Source: Streptomyces sp. A0642 (lineage in GTDB: Bacteria; Actinomycetota; Actinomycetes; Streptomycetales; Streptomycetaceae). Taken from it: 64,000 nt of DNA. The number at the start of each line of letters is the position of its first letter. Position 1 is the first letter of the stretch. The position numbers and the translations under genes were made by a program. Below the pieces are notes generated by a model. It was not told where the DNA came from. It saw only the letters and a list, made by a program, of their open reading frames with translations, and ran no database searches. The stretch spans positions 101,601-165,600 of the forward strand of contig NZ_SSBL01000015.1 of the NCBI RefSeq assembly GCF_004795105.1, in the 5' to 3' direction. This document shows positions 51,714-60,451 of this stretch, piece after piece.

Positions 51714-52445
51714 TCATCCGAAGAGGTAACCGAAGACCGCATCACCCACCCGCTGGTCCGTGACGTCCACGCCGTTGGCCTCCTCGCGGGCGAACTTGAC
51801 GGCCTGCTGGAGCTTCTCCACCCGGTCGAGCAGTTCGTTGATCCGCCGCGCGGGCAGCGCCCCGGAGAACTTCACCGTCGTCCAGTACCCGATCGGGATG
51901 TCCTCGTAGTACACCTCGACCTGCGCCGGGTGCTTCTCGGTGGCCTCAGCCTTCACGTGGTTGCGGGGCACCTTCTTCGTACGGAGGGTCCGCACCGGCT
52001 CGGTCTTCCAGGAGTCGGTGGAGGGGTCCTGGGTCCACGCCTCGGAGGCGTCGAGCACCGGGAGCTTACGGACGAAGGTGTTGATGTCGGTGAGCTGCTT
52101 CTCCAGGAAGAGCAGATACGACACCGGCACGTCGCTCACCAGGACGCGTCCGTCGACCGAGACGTCGGCGCGGGCCGCGCAGTTCGCCCAGTCCTTCGTG
52201 GCGGTCACGTCGAAGAGGCGGGTGAGGGTCGCCGCGGTCTCCCGCAGCACGTCCTCGGCCTTGATCTGCACCAGGGTCGACTCGGGCGGCAACTGCTCGC
52301 CCTCCTCGTCCTTCGGCTGGTACGTCCGGGAGATGCCGGCCAGCAGTCCGGCCTTCTGGAGGCCGTGATGTGCCGCCGTCAGGTCCTGGTGAGCCTTGGA
52401 CTTGACGCCCTTCTCCACTGCGATGATCTGATTGAGTTTCGCCAC
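51714..52445 (-). CDS. Conserved hypothetical protein upstream of the permuted tRNA-like RNAs
   Basis: 243 aa, soluble, and not a family I can name with confidence. The N-terminus (VAKLNQIIAVEKGVKSKAHQDLTAAHHGLQKAGLLAGISRTYQPKDEEGEQLPPE) and C-terminus (FSGALPARRINELLDRVEKLQQAVKFAREEANGVDVTDQRVGDAVFGYLFG) look helical and well conserved in type. The middle carries basic patches (RTLRTKKVPRNHVKAEATEK). It is not a TROVE/Ro60 protein by length or motif. GTG 52445 has TAGCTT 7 nt upstream, so the transcript is probably leaderless. Its position immediately upstream of two tRNA-like RNAs on the same strand makes it their best candidate partner (inference). Confidence 0.82.
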   Translation of the reverse strand: MAKLNQIIAVEKGVKSKAHQDLTAAHHGLQKAGLLAGISRTYQPKDEEGEQLPPESTLVQIKAEDVLRETAATLTRLFDVTATKDWANCAARADVSVDGRVLVSDVPVSYLLFLEKQLTDINTFVRKLPVLDASEAWTQDPSTDSWKTEPVRTLRTKKVPRNHVKAEATEKHPAQVEVYYEDIPIGYWTTVKFSGALPARRINELLDRVEKLQQAVKFAREEANGVDVTDQRVGDAVFGYLFG

Positions 52446-52648
52446 GTCCAGGAAGCTAGCAACGACAACACGGGTCGCACCAGCGGTTTTTGCCGTGCTG
52501 GATGCGCCCGGTCGCACCGATGCGCTCCCGCCCGTTCGGGTGGATCGCCCGCACGGCCCATGTCCCTCCGCTGTCCGGCGGGGGCCGCTTGCGACAGTGA
52601 GCCCCGCGCGTACGCGCCCCTCCCCGCTCCTGGAACGAAGGGCTTTCC

Positions 52649-53215
52649 ATGTCCCGTCTCCCCCGCCTCTCCCCCCTCCCCCGTTTCACCGCCGCGAGCA
52701 GCCCGGCCGCTCCCCGCCGCCCGGGATCCGCGGACGTCCGCCTCCGCCCTCGGCGCCGCCCCGCGCTCGCCGCGGCCGTCGCCTGCCTGGCGGCCCTGGC
52801 CGTGGGCACGCCCGTCGCGTACGCCACGCTGGGTGCGGGCTCGTCCGCCGAGAACCGGCCGGCACCGGTCGCCGCGACACGGGGCAAGGACTACGTCGAG
52901 ACGCGGCTGTTCTTCGGCACCGAACGGCCGGACGGGGGCCCCGATGTGACCGACCGGCAGTTCCTGGACTTCATCGACGCCGAGGTCACCCCGCGCTTCC
53001 CCAACGGGCTGACGATCCAGGACGGGCGGGGACAGTGGCGGGACTCCCACGGAGTCATCGAGCGGGAACGCAGCTACGAACTGACCCTGCTCTACCCGGC
53101 ATCCGAGGCCCGCCTGCGCGATCCCCAGATCGAGCGGATCCGCGACGCCTACGAGAAGGCGTATGCCCAGGACTCCGTGGCACGGCTGGAGGAGCGTACG
53201 ACGGCCGACTTCTGA
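52649..53215 (+). CDS. Exported DUF3574-type protein
   Basis: 188 aa. A long basic N-terminus (RLRPRRRP) leads into a signal/anchor helix (ALAAAVACLAALAVGTPVAYATLG, about residues 38-62). The globular part, YVETRLFFGTERPDGGPDVTDRQFLDFIDAEVTPRFPNGLTIQDGRGQWRDSHGVIERERSYELTLLYP, matches what I recall of the DUF3574 family, a small alpha/beta domain of unknown function. The protein ends QDSVARLEERTTADF. ATG with a GAAGGG-type site upstream. Gene borders: divergent from the gene at 52,445, followed by decayed sequence. Confidence 0.85.
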   Translation: MSRLPRLSPLPRFTAASSPAAPRRPGSADVRLRPRRRPALAAAVACLAALAVGTPVAYATLGAGSSAENRPAPVAATRGKDYVETRLFFGTERPDGGPDVTDRQFLDFIDAEVTPRFPNGLTIQDGRGQWRDSHGVIERERSYELTLLYPASEARLRDPQIERIRDAYEKAYAQDSVARLEERTTADF

Positions 53216-53261
53216 CCCCGGCGCGGGGGCGAGGGCCGCACCCGGGGCGCCCGTCGGCGCC

Positions 53262-53315
53262 GGGCGGTCACGCGTCGGCCCCGCCCGGTCACGCACCCGC
53301 CCCGCCCGGTCACGC
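53262..53315. repeat. 21-bp tandem repeat containing the stop codon of the HXXEE-like remnant
   Basis: The core CGGTCACGC recurs at 21-bp intervals, with its TCA at 53268, 53289 and 53310. The last is the stop (TGA, minus strand) of the adjacent remnant gene; the others are downstream copies. Confidence 0.75.
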
Positions 53316-53605
53316 GCCGGCCGTACGCCGTCCGGTCAGGGCGCGGGCTGCCGCGTGCACGCCCACCACGGCCACCGGCAGGAACGCCGCCCCGGCGGTC
53401 AGGGCCCTGCCTCCGCCCACCGGGACGCCCGCCGCTCGCAGCTCCGGTGCAGCGCCCAGAGCGAGTACGGGATGACGACGGTCGGCGACGCGGCCGCCCC
53501 CGGGGCGTGTCCGCCGTACGCCGCCGACTGAGCCAGGTGCGCCACGCCGTGAAGTCCCAAGCCGACGAGCACGGCGCCGGAGAACGGGCTGCGTCCGCCG
53601 GTGCG
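53310..53605 (-). pseudogene. Truncated, frameshifted HXXEE-like membrane protein remnant
   Basis: Two adjacent minus-strand frames read as one membrane protein: TGGRSPFSGAVLVGLGLH and on through GVAHLAQSAAYGGHAPGAAASPTVVIPYSLWAL, then after a one-base shift near 53,450, ELRAAGVPVGGGRALTAGAAFLPVAVVGVHAAARALTGRRTAGA. The layout resembles the C-terminal half of HXXEE-domain proteins. The N-terminal half and start codon are missing: sequence similarity ends near 53,605, where an opposite-strand remnant begins. Confidence 0.55.
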
Positions 53606-53613
53606 CGCGGGCC

Positions 53614-53913
53614 GTCACCTCGGGGTCGGGCCTGCCGGACGACGAACTCGCCAGGCTGACACGCGACTTCTTCGCCGACCGGCTCTTTCGGGAGCAGCCG
53701 GTCTTCTTCGCCGACCGGTTCTCCCCGGAGCAGCCGGTGTTCGCCCGCGCCGCCGCTCGTGGCGGACCTCCCCCGGGCACCGACCCGATGCTGCTGCTCG
53801 GCCTCGTCGCCGGAGCCGCAGGGATGCGCGCGCTGTTGCGGAGCGAGCCCGTTCCGCCGGGTTTCGCCGCTGCCGCCGTCGGCGCCGTGCTGCCCGCCCG
53901 CGGTGACGCGTGA
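53614..53913 (+). pseudogene. 5'-truncated gene remnant with internal 36-bp duplication
   Basis: An open frame with natural-looking composition but no start codon: SGLPDDELARLTRD, then FFADRLFREQPV and FFADRFSPEQPV (a tandem 12-residue/36-bp duplication), then FARAAARGGPPPGTDPMLLLGLVAGAAGMRALLRSEPVPPGFAAAAVGAVLPARGDA and a TGA at 53,911. No family recognised. Its 5' end abuts the 5' end of the HXXEE-like remnant, as expected if a deletion removed their shared promoter region. Confidence 0.5.
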
Positions 53914-53979
53914 GCCGTCGGGTACTGTTCCGCGGCCGGGTGCCGGGGCACCGGGCGCCGACCAGTGGGGAGCAGCCGC

Positions 53980-54288
53980 ATGGGCACGCCGATACGTCAC
54001 TTCACCGCGACGACCGAGCAGGGGCAGGTCTTCACGGTGAACATGGAGCGGGATTTCCGGTACGACCCGTACCGGGATTTCCTCGTCTGTACGCACTGCG
54101 ACTGGTCGCCGTCGCTCCTGACGACGCGGCGGATCCTCGACATGGCCGGAGAGCACCTGGCGGCCGCTCACGGCGCCGGCCGGGGGCTGGCCCAGCAGGA
54201 GGACGCGTCCTTCCGCAAGGCGCGGTTGATCATGCTTCCGGTCGTCGTCGTCCTGCTGATCGGGCTGCTGATCTTCCTGAACAGCTGA
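53980..54288 (+). CDS. Small membrane protein with a Cys pair
   Basis: 102 aa. The soluble N-terminal part (MGTPIRHFTATTEQGQVFTVNMERDFRYDPYRDFLVCTHCDWSPSLLTTRRILDMAGEHLAAAHG) carries CTHC with downstream His residues, a possible small zinc-binding or C2H2-like element. The C-terminus is a single helix (LIMLPVVVVLLIGLLIFLNS). Topology suggests a cytosolic domain anchored by its tail. GGGGAG 9 nt before ATG. No family recognised. Convergent with the SWIM/SNF2 operon. Confidence 0.78.
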   Translation: MGTPIRHFTATTEQGQVFTVNMERDFRYDPYRDFLVCTHCDWSPSLLTTRRILDMAGEHLAAAHGAGRGLAQQEDASFRKARLIMLPVVVVLLIGLLIFLNS

Positions 54289-54306
54289 GCCCACGGGGCC
54301 GGCCGG

Positions 54307-55635
54307 TCAGCCGCCGCTGAGCTCCAGGAGCGCGCCCACCGGGTCGGGATCCGGCGCGGCTCGGGGCCACCATTCGTCCTCGCCGGGTTCGGACTCGTAG
54401 CCGTACCACCGGCCGTCATGGCCGAAGCGGAGCTGGAGCGTGCCGCCGGGGTGGTTGAGGTGATTGCGCCAGGGCTGGAAGCGCGGGAAGCCGGCCGCCG
54501 CGAGGGCCGGACGGGCGCGGTCGAACGGGCCGGCCGGGGGGTCCCACGGTGTCTCCAGGACGGCGAGCCCCTCCACTCCGCCCTGACGCCAGGCGGCGAC
54601 GGCCCGGGCCAGGTCGGTGATGTTGCGGCCGGTGGCGGAGGCCAGTTCGCGGTAGAGGGCGCGGGTGGTGGCGGTGAGCCCGGCCGTGGGACGGGCGGCT
54701 GCCAGCCTGACCGCGTCCTGCCAGGCGGTGAGCCCGGCCAGCGGGTCCGCCCCGGTGGTGAGCAGCGCGTGGGCGCGGGCGGCCGCGTCGGTGGCGAGCT
54801 GGTCGAGGGCGAGCGGGTCCCTGGCCCCGGGGAACTCCGGGTACGAGGGCGGCTGGCCCGGATGCGGCTCCACGGGGAACGGGGCGGGCAGCGGGGGCAG
54901 GAAGCGGTCGGCGAGCGCCTGCTGGGCCGGTACGGACGGGGTGGCGGGCGCCGCGGGCCGCTCCCGCGCGGAGTGTGCGGCGTTGCGGCGGCCGAGGTCC
55001 TCCACGAGTGCGCGCTCGCCCCTGCCCCGGAGCAGCAGGAGGACGAACGGGTCGGCGTCCAGGAGGCGGGCCATCTGGTAGCAGAGCGCCGCCACGTGCT
55101 TGCACGGCCAGCCGCGGTCGGGGCAGGAACAGCCGGGATCGAGGTCGTCCGCGACGGGGAGCAGGGCGACACCGGCGGCGGCTGCCGTGTCGGCGAGGGA
55201 GTACGGCATCTCCTTGGCGAGCAGCGCGGCGAGATGGCCGGGGCGGGCGGCGACCGCGTCGAGGAAGGTGTCCCAGTCGGGGTCCGCGAGGGTGCGCAGC
55301 CGGAGCTCCGCCCGGTAGGGGCGGGGGCGGCTGCCGTGCACGTAGGCGACGACGCGTCCGGGGGTGACGGTGATCGCGGCGACGTTCCCGCTGTCCGCGT
55401 ACGCGCGTCCGCGGGCGAGCCGGGAACCGTCCATGGAGAGGTCTTCCAGGGCGGCCACCCAGGCCCGGCCCCACCAGCTGTCCGCGAACGGCTCGTCGTC
55501 GCCGGACGTGCGCGCCGGCACGGCCTCGAAGGTCCGCCGGAGGTCGTCGGGGCCCGGCCGGGACCGGGCGACGGGCCGCGCGGCACGCCCTGCGGCCGGC
55601 GACGGCCCGGAGGCGGGGCGGGGGCGGGGGCTCAT
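54307..55635 (-). CDS. SWIM zinc-finger domain protein
   Basis: 442 aa. The SWIM motif CSCPDRGWPCKHVAALCYQMARLLDADPFVLLLLRG (CxC...CxH, near residue 165) is intact. The N-terminal region FADSWWGRAWVAALEDLSMDGSRLARGRAYADSGNVAAITVTPGRVVAYVHGSRPRPYRAELRL is typical of actinobacterial SWIM proteins that accompany SNF2 helicases. The rest is helical with a Pro-rich linker and a C-terminal LQLRFGHDGRWYGYESEPGEDEWWP. Its ATG overlaps the helicase stop (ATGA), indicating a functional pair in DNA or chromatin transactions (inference). Confidence 0.9.
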   Translation of the reverse strand: MSPRPRPASGPSPAAGRAARPVARSRPGPDDLRRTFEAVPARTSGDDEPFADSWWGRAWVAALEDLSMDGSRLARGRAYADSGNVAAITVTPGRVVAYVHGSRPRPYRAELRLRTLADPDWDTFLDAVAARPGHLAALLAKEMPYSLADTAAAAGVALLPVADDLDPGCSCPDRGWPCKHVAALCYQMARLLDADPFVLLLLRGRGERALVEDLGRRNAAHSARERPAAPATPSVPAQQALADRFLPPLPAPFPVEPHPGQPPSYPEFPGARDPLALDQLATDAAARAHALLTTGADPLAGLTAWQDAVRLAAARPTAGLTATTRALYRELASATGRNITDLARAVAAWRQGGVEGLAVLETPWDPPAGPFDRARPALAAAGFPRFQPWRNHLNHPGGTLQLRFGHDGRWYGYESEPGEDEWWPRAAPDPDPVGALLELSGG

Positions 55636-58600
55636 GACGGCCTCCGGAGCGAGACGAGATCGGCCAGGTCGCGGTCGCTGAGCTCGGTCAGCGCGGTCTC
55701 CCCGGAGCCGAGGACGGCGTCGGCCAGTGCCCGCTTGGCCAGCAGCATCTCGCCGATCCGGTCCTCGACGGTGCCCTCGGCGATCAGCCGGTGCACCTGG
55801 ACCGGCTGGGTCTGGCCGATGCGGTAGGCACGGTCCGTCGCCTGCTCCTCGACGGCGGGGTTCCACCAGCGGTCGTAGTGGATGACGTGGGAGGCCCGGG
55901 TGAGGTTCAGGCCGGTGCCTGCGGCCTTGAGGGAGAGCAGGAAGACGGGCACCTCGCCGGACTGGAAGCGGTCCACCATCCGTTCCCGCTCGGCCACCGG
56001 CGTACCGCCGTGCAGGAGCTGGGAGGGGACCGCCCGCGAGGTGAGGTGGGCGGAGAGCAGCCGGGCCATCGTCACGTACTGGGTGAAGATGAGCACGGAG
56101 CCGTCCTCGGCGAGGATCGTGTCGAGGAGCTCGTCGAGCAGGGCGAGCTTCCCCGACCGGCCGGTGAGCCGGGTCGGCTCCTCCTTCAGATACTGCGCCG
56201 GATGGTTGCAGATCTGCTTGAGCGAGGCCAGCAGCTTCATGATCAGGCCGCGCCGGGCGATGCCTTCCGACGCCTCGATGTACGCCATGGTCTCGCGCAC
56301 CGTGGCCTCGTAGAGCGTGGCCTGTTCGCGGGTGAGGAAGACGGGGTGGTCGGTCTCCGTCTTGGGCGGCAGTTCGGGGGCGATGCCGGGGTCCGACTTC
56401 TTGCGGCGCAGCAGGAACGGCCGGACCAGCCGGGAGAGGCGTTCCACCGCTTCGTCGTTGGCGATCCCGGCAGCGGTTCCGGTGTTCTCCACGATGCGGG
56501 CGTGGCGGGCCCGGAACGCCTTGAGGGGACCGAGCAGCCCGGGAGTCGTCCAGTCGAGCAGGGCCCAGAGCTCGGAGAGGTTGTTCTCGACGGGGGTGCC
56601 GGTCAGGGCGACCCGGGCCGGGGACGGGATGGTGCGCAGCGCCTTCGCCGTGGAGGAGTGCGGGTTCTTCACGTGCTGGGCCTCGTCGGCGACGACCAGG
56701 CCCCAGCTCTGGGCGGCGAGTTCCGCCGCGCTGGAGCGCATGGTGCCGTACGTGGTGAGCACGAATCCGCCGTCGGGGTCGGCGAGGGTGCGGCCGGTGC
56801 CGTGGAAGCGCCGTACGGGGACGCCGGGCGCGAAGCGGTTGATCTCCCGGTGCCAGTTGCCCAGCAGGGAGGCGGGGCAGATCACGAGCGTCGGCGAGGG
56901 GTGGGCGCGGTGCAGATGGAGGGCGATGAGCGTGATCGTCTTGCCTAGACCCATGTCGTCGGCGAGGCAGCCGCCGAGGCCCAGCGACGTCATCCGGTCC
57001 AGCCAGGCCAGACCGCGCAGCTGGTAGTCGCGCAGGGTGGCGTCGAGGCCGGGCGGCGGTGCGATGAGGGTGTCGTCCTCCACGATGCGGGCGCGCAGTT
57101 CGGCCAGGGCGCCGACCGGCACCGCCTCGACCTGCTCGCCGTCCACCTCGGCGCTGCCGGTCAGGGCGACGGCGAGTGCGTCGACCGGGTCGAGCAGCCC
57201 CAGCTCCCGCTTGCGCGCCTTGCGGACGAGAGCGGGGTCGACGACGACCCACTGGTCGCGCAGCCGCACCACGGGCCGGTGCGCCTCGGCGAGCACGTCC
57301 ATCTCGGCCTCGGTCAGCTTCTGGTCCCCCAGCGAGAGCTGCCAGTTGAACGCGAAGAGCTGTTCGGCGTCGAAGAAGGAGGTGCCGTCGGTGGCCGAGC
57401 CGGGCGCGGGCCGCACGACCGCGGCGGCGGTGAGGGTGCGGGCGAGCTCTCTGGGCCAGTGCACGCTCACTCCGGCGGCCGCCAGCCGCGCGCCGCCTGT
57501 GCCCAGCAGTTCGTACAACTCGTCCTCGGTGAGGGCCAACACGTCGGGGACGGGCTGCTCCAGCAGGCGTTCCAACGGGGCCCAGACGCGGGCGGCGCGG
57601 CGGAGCGCGAGCACGGCGTCGATCCGGGCCCGGGGACCGAAGGGCTCGCCGGCCGTGCCGTCCCACAGGGCGGCCGCGTCGACGACATAGGTGGGGTCGG
57701 CGAGGCTGTGCACCTGGGTGATGGCCGCGCCGGCATGCCGTGCGGCGGCGGGTGCGCCGTCGCCGCCGTTCCGTGCCGGGCCCGCCGGGCCGTCGTCGTG
57801 CGCCCGGTCTGCCGGACCTTCCGCGTCTGCCGGGGCCTCCGTGTCTGGCCGGTCTTCCGAGTCGAAGAGTTCGTACGCGGAGAGGTCCAGCCGGAGCGAC
57901 ACCCGTACGCCCGCGTCGAGTCCTGCGGCGACCTCCACGGCCCACTCGCGGGCGCCGGGCAGATGCCGGCCCTCCCGGGCGGCGAAGGGCGCGCCCATGG
58001 CGAAGGCTGCCGCAGGGGTCCGGGGCAGGGTGTCGGCCACCGCGTCGAGGAAGGAACCGATGAGCGGCCCGGGATCGGGGACCTCGAGGGGAGTGCGGTC
58101 GGGGAGAGGGGTGGCGTATCCCTCGGCGGGCATGGCCGCCGCGACGGCACGCAGATGAGCGACGTCCTCGGCGTCGCGCGGTCCGGCCCGCCAGGCGTCG
58201 TGGTCGTCGGCGGTCAGTCCGGGGAGCATCCGGCCGCGGGACACCAGGTGGAGCGCGTGCAGCGTGGCGGCGCCCCAGCAGCGGGTGGCGGGGTGCGCGG
58301 AGCGCAGATGGCGGGCCCGGGCCAGCAGGGGCACGGCTTCGGCCAGGGGAAGCAGCAGGGCGGGCACGGTCTCCCGGCGGACGTCCCCTTGGCCGCCGTG
58401 GCGACGCACGACGGTGATCTCGGACGTCCGCACGCCCGAACCGTCCGCCTCGGCGGGCCCGGCGGAACCCGCAGCCTCCGAGGATGCTTCTGCCAGGGCG
58501 CCGGGCCCCCACAGGTCACCGGGCTCGGGCAGCGGGTGCCCTTCCGGGTCCCAGAACGCCATCCGCCCCTCGCGCGGGAGCGCGGCGGGCAGGAAGACTG

Positions 58601-58658
58601 CGGCACAGCGCAGCAGGCGGCCGACGGCCGCGTCCTGCGGTGGCGGTGCGATACCCAC
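55632..58658 (-). CDS. SNF2-family DEAD/DEAH-box helicase
   Basis: 1008-aa Swi2/Snf2 ATPase of the bacterial HepA/RapA-like group with a long N-terminal region (~530 residues, partly Ala-rich). Helicase motifs in order: I GGCLADDMGLGKTITLIAL (near residue 569), Ia PTLVICPASLLGNWHREINRF, II VVADEAQHVKNPHS (near 656), III RVALTGTPVENNLSELWALLD, IV-V VLIFTQYVTMARLL and LLSLKAAGTGLNLTRASHVIHYDRWWNPAVEEQATDRAYRIGQ (VI). GTG start preceded by an AAGGAGGAGG site. Operon with the SWIM-domain protein. Confidence 0.94.
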   Translation of the reverse strand: MGIAPPPQDAAVGRLLRCAAVFLPAALPREGRMAFWDPEGHPLPEPGDLWGPGALAEASSEAAGSAGPAEADGSGVRTSEITVVRRHGGQGDVRRETVPALLLPLAEAVPLLARARHLRSAHPATRCWGAATLHALHLVSRGRMLPGLTADDHDAWRAGPRDAEDVAHLRAVAAAMPAEGYATPLPDRTPLEVPDPGPLIGSFLDAVADTLPRTPAAAFAMGAPFAAREGRHLPGAREWAVEVAAGLDAGVRVSLRLDLSAYELFDSEDRPDTEAPADAEGPADRAHDDGPAGPARNGGDGAPAAARHAGAAITQVHSLADPTYVVDAAALWDGTAGEPFGPRARIDAVLALRRAARVWAPLERLLEQPVPDVLALTEDELYELLGTGGARLAAAGVSVHWPRELARTLTAAAVVRPAPGSATDGTSFFDAEQLFAFNWQLSLGDQKLTEAEMDVLAEAHRPVVRLRDQWVVVDPALVRKARKRELGLLDPVDALAVALTGSAEVDGEQVEAVPVGALAELRARIVEDDTLIAPPPGLDATLRDYQLRGLAWLDRMTSLGLGGCLADDMGLGKTITLIALHLHRAHPSPTLVICPASLLGNWHREINRFAPGVPVRRFHGTGRTLADPDGGFVLTTYGTMRSSAAELAAQSWGLVVADEAQHVKNPHSSTAKALRTIPSPARVALTGTPVENNLSELWALLDWTTPGLLGPLKAFRARHARIVENTGTAAGIANDEAVERLSRLVRPFLLRRKKSDPGIAPELPPKTETDHPVFLTREQATLYEATVRETMAYIEASEGIARRGLIMKLLASLKQICNHPAQYLKEEPTRLTGRSGKLALLDELLDTILAEDGSVLIFTQYVTMARLLSAHLTSRAVPSQLLHGGTPVAERERMVDRFQSGEVPVFLLSLKAAGTGLNLTRASHVIHYDRWWNPAVEEQATDRAYRIGQTQPVQVHRLIAEGTVEDRIGEMLLAKRALADAVLGSGETALTELSDRDLADLVSLRRPS

Positions 58659-59053
58659 CGGCCCCTCCTCCTTCCCGGCCGGGGCCCGTTCGTGAGCCCG
58701 TGCGTCCTCGGTGTCGTCGGTCTTCCGTGCCTGGTCAGCGCTGTCCGCACCGAATCCCTCTGCTACGCGAGTCTAGGCGGGGGGTCTGACATCGATGCCC
58801 GTGGCCGATTCCGGTGGACGGCGCCCGGGCAAGGGGCGCGTGGCCCGGGGCCGATCCATGCCCGTGGCCGATACCCGTGGTCGGACGCCCGGGTCGGCGG
58901 TCACGTGGCCCGATTCCCGTGGTCGGACGCCCGGGCCAGCGGTCGTGGCCCGATTCCGGCTGACGCGGCGAACCGGCCGCCGCCGTGCCCGCAGCTCGTA
59001 CGGGGTCCGGCAGCGACCGGAGCATGACCGGGCAGAGGGGGCCGCAGGCGGGG
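58659..59053. repeat. Gene-free interval with ~40-60-bp reiterated units
   Basis: Between the helicase start and the SPFH gene stop lies a 395-bp stretch without a credible gene. From 58795 to 58967, units of the type CCCGTGG(C/T)CG(G/A)..GCCCGGG..GTGGCCCGATTCC are repeated three to four times with drift (starts near 58797, 58859, 58917). The part next to the helicase should hold its promoter; I saw no clear hexamers. Confidence 0.6.
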
Positions 59054-60166
59054 TCAGTGCCTGGCGAGCGGCTTCGAGCCGGTGGGGCGGGACGTCCCGG
59101 AATCGGAGGCCGAGACCGTCGGCGTAGCGGGGCGCAGGCGGCCGGGGCCCGACGCCGGTGGAGCAGGAGGGGCCGGCGGAAGACCTTCGGCCGGCGGGGG
59201 CGGCTCGGTCGGCGGAAGACCTTCGGCCGGTGCGGGCGGCTCGCCCGACGGAGGTGCGGACTCCGCCCCACCGCTCGGTGTCTCCGGCGTGCGTACACCG
59301 GGCTGTCCGGCCGGCACGTCCGGTGAGCCGCCGCCCCCGGTGCTCGGCGCCTCCGGCGCGGGGTTCACGGGCTGCGGGACCGGCTGGGCGGTCTGCTGCG
59401 GGGCAGGCTGCTGGGCCCGTTCCAGGAAGCGGAGGAGTTCCACCGGGAAGGGCAGCACCAAGGTGGAGTTCTTCTCCGCGGCGACGGCCACCACCGTCTG
59501 CAGCAGCCTCAACTGCAACGCCGCGGGCTGCGCGGACATCTCCGATGCCGCCTCGGCCAGCTTTCTGGACGCCTGGAGTTCCGCGTCCGCGTTGATGACC
59601 CGGGCACGCCGCTCACGGTCGGCCTCCGCCTGGCGGGCCATGGAGCGTTTCATCGTTTCCGGCAGCGAGACGTCCTTGATCTCCACCCGGTCGATCTGCA
59701 CGCCCCACCCGACCGCGGGGCTGTCGATCATCAGCTCCAGGCCCTGGTTGAGCTTCTCCCGGTTGGAGAGCAGATCGTCCAGATCGCTCTTGCCGATGAT
59801 CGAACGCAGTGATGTCTGGGCCATCTGCGAGACGGCGAACCGGTAGTCCTCCACCTCGACGACCGCGCTCGCCGCGTCGACCACCTTGAAGTAGATGACC
59901 GCGTCCACGCGCACCGTGACGTTGTCCCGGGTGATCCCGTCCTGCGCCGGCACGGGCATGGTCACGATCTGCATGTTGACCTTGCGAAGCCGCTCGACGC
60001 CGGGAAGCACCATCGTGAAGCCGGGCCCGCGCACATCGTCGCGGAGTCGGCCGAGCCTGAGCACGACGCCCCGTTCGTACTGCTTGACGATCCGGGCGGC
60101 CGCCACCGTGTACACGGCGCCCGCCGACACCACCCCGACCGCTGCGATCAAGAGCTCCTGGACCAT
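59054..60166 (-). CDS. SPFH/band-7 domain (slipin/stomatin-like) membrane protein
   Basis: 370 aa. An N-terminal hairpin-like hydrophobic segment (VQELLIAAVGVVSAGAVYTVAAARIVKQYERGVVLRLGRL) leads into the SPFH domain (GPGFTMVLPGVERLRKVNMQIVTMPVPAQDGITRDNVTVRVDAVIYFKVVDAASAVVEVEDYRFAVSQMAQTSLRSIIGKSDLDDLLSNREKLN). A coiled-coil-forming, charged region follows (MKRSMARQAEADRERRARVINADAELQASRKLAEAASEM). The last ~100 residues are an extended Pro/Ala/Gly/Ser-rich tail with a reiterated PAEGLPP motif. Such proteins scaffold membrane microdomains. ATG 60166 after a purine-rich site; a TTGACA (minus strand, 60229-60234) may be its -35. Confidence 0.92.
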   Translation of the reverse strand: MVQELLIAAVGVVSAGAVYTVAAARIVKQYERGVVLRLGRLRDDVRGPGFTMVLPGVERLRKVNMQIVTMPVPAQDGITRDNVTVRVDAVIYFKVVDAASAVVEVEDYRFAVSQMAQTSLRSIIGKSDLDDLLSNREKLNQGLELMIDSPAVGWGVQIDRVEIKDVSLPETMKRSMARQAEADRERRARVINADAELQASRKLAEAASEMSAQPAALQLRLLQTVVAVAAEKNSTLVLPFPVELLRFLERAQQPAPQQTAQPVPQPVNPAPEAPSTGGGGSPDVPAGQPGVRTPETPSGGAESAPPSGEPPAPAEGLPPTEPPPPAEGLPPAPPAPPASGPGRLRPATPTVSASDSGTSRPTGSKPLARH

Positions 60167-60451
60167 GACGGCCCCCTGCCGGCCGGAAGAACGGAACATC
60201 TGCCTCGCGCCGTACCGGACGCCCTCCCTGTCAAGCACCGTCCACATCAGGCGCTAATACCACGTTATGCCCCGTTTTGTCATCGGGCGAACCTCCGCCC
60301 GCGCTCCCGTCCCCCGCCCGGCCTCTCCCCGGATGCCGGGCCCACCCGGAGCGGGCAGGGTGACCAGCGTCAGCACGTCCCTCCGTGGCGTACGGAGTGG
60401 CGTGACGGAGTGCGTACGGATGAGCCGGACGAGACAGACGAGGACCCGCCC

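Noticed and set aside
58795..58967. Small proteins encoded by the reiterated sequence upstream of the SNF2 gene
   Set aside because: Open frames exist in several phases only because the repeat lacks stops; none has a ribosome-binding site or plausible composition.
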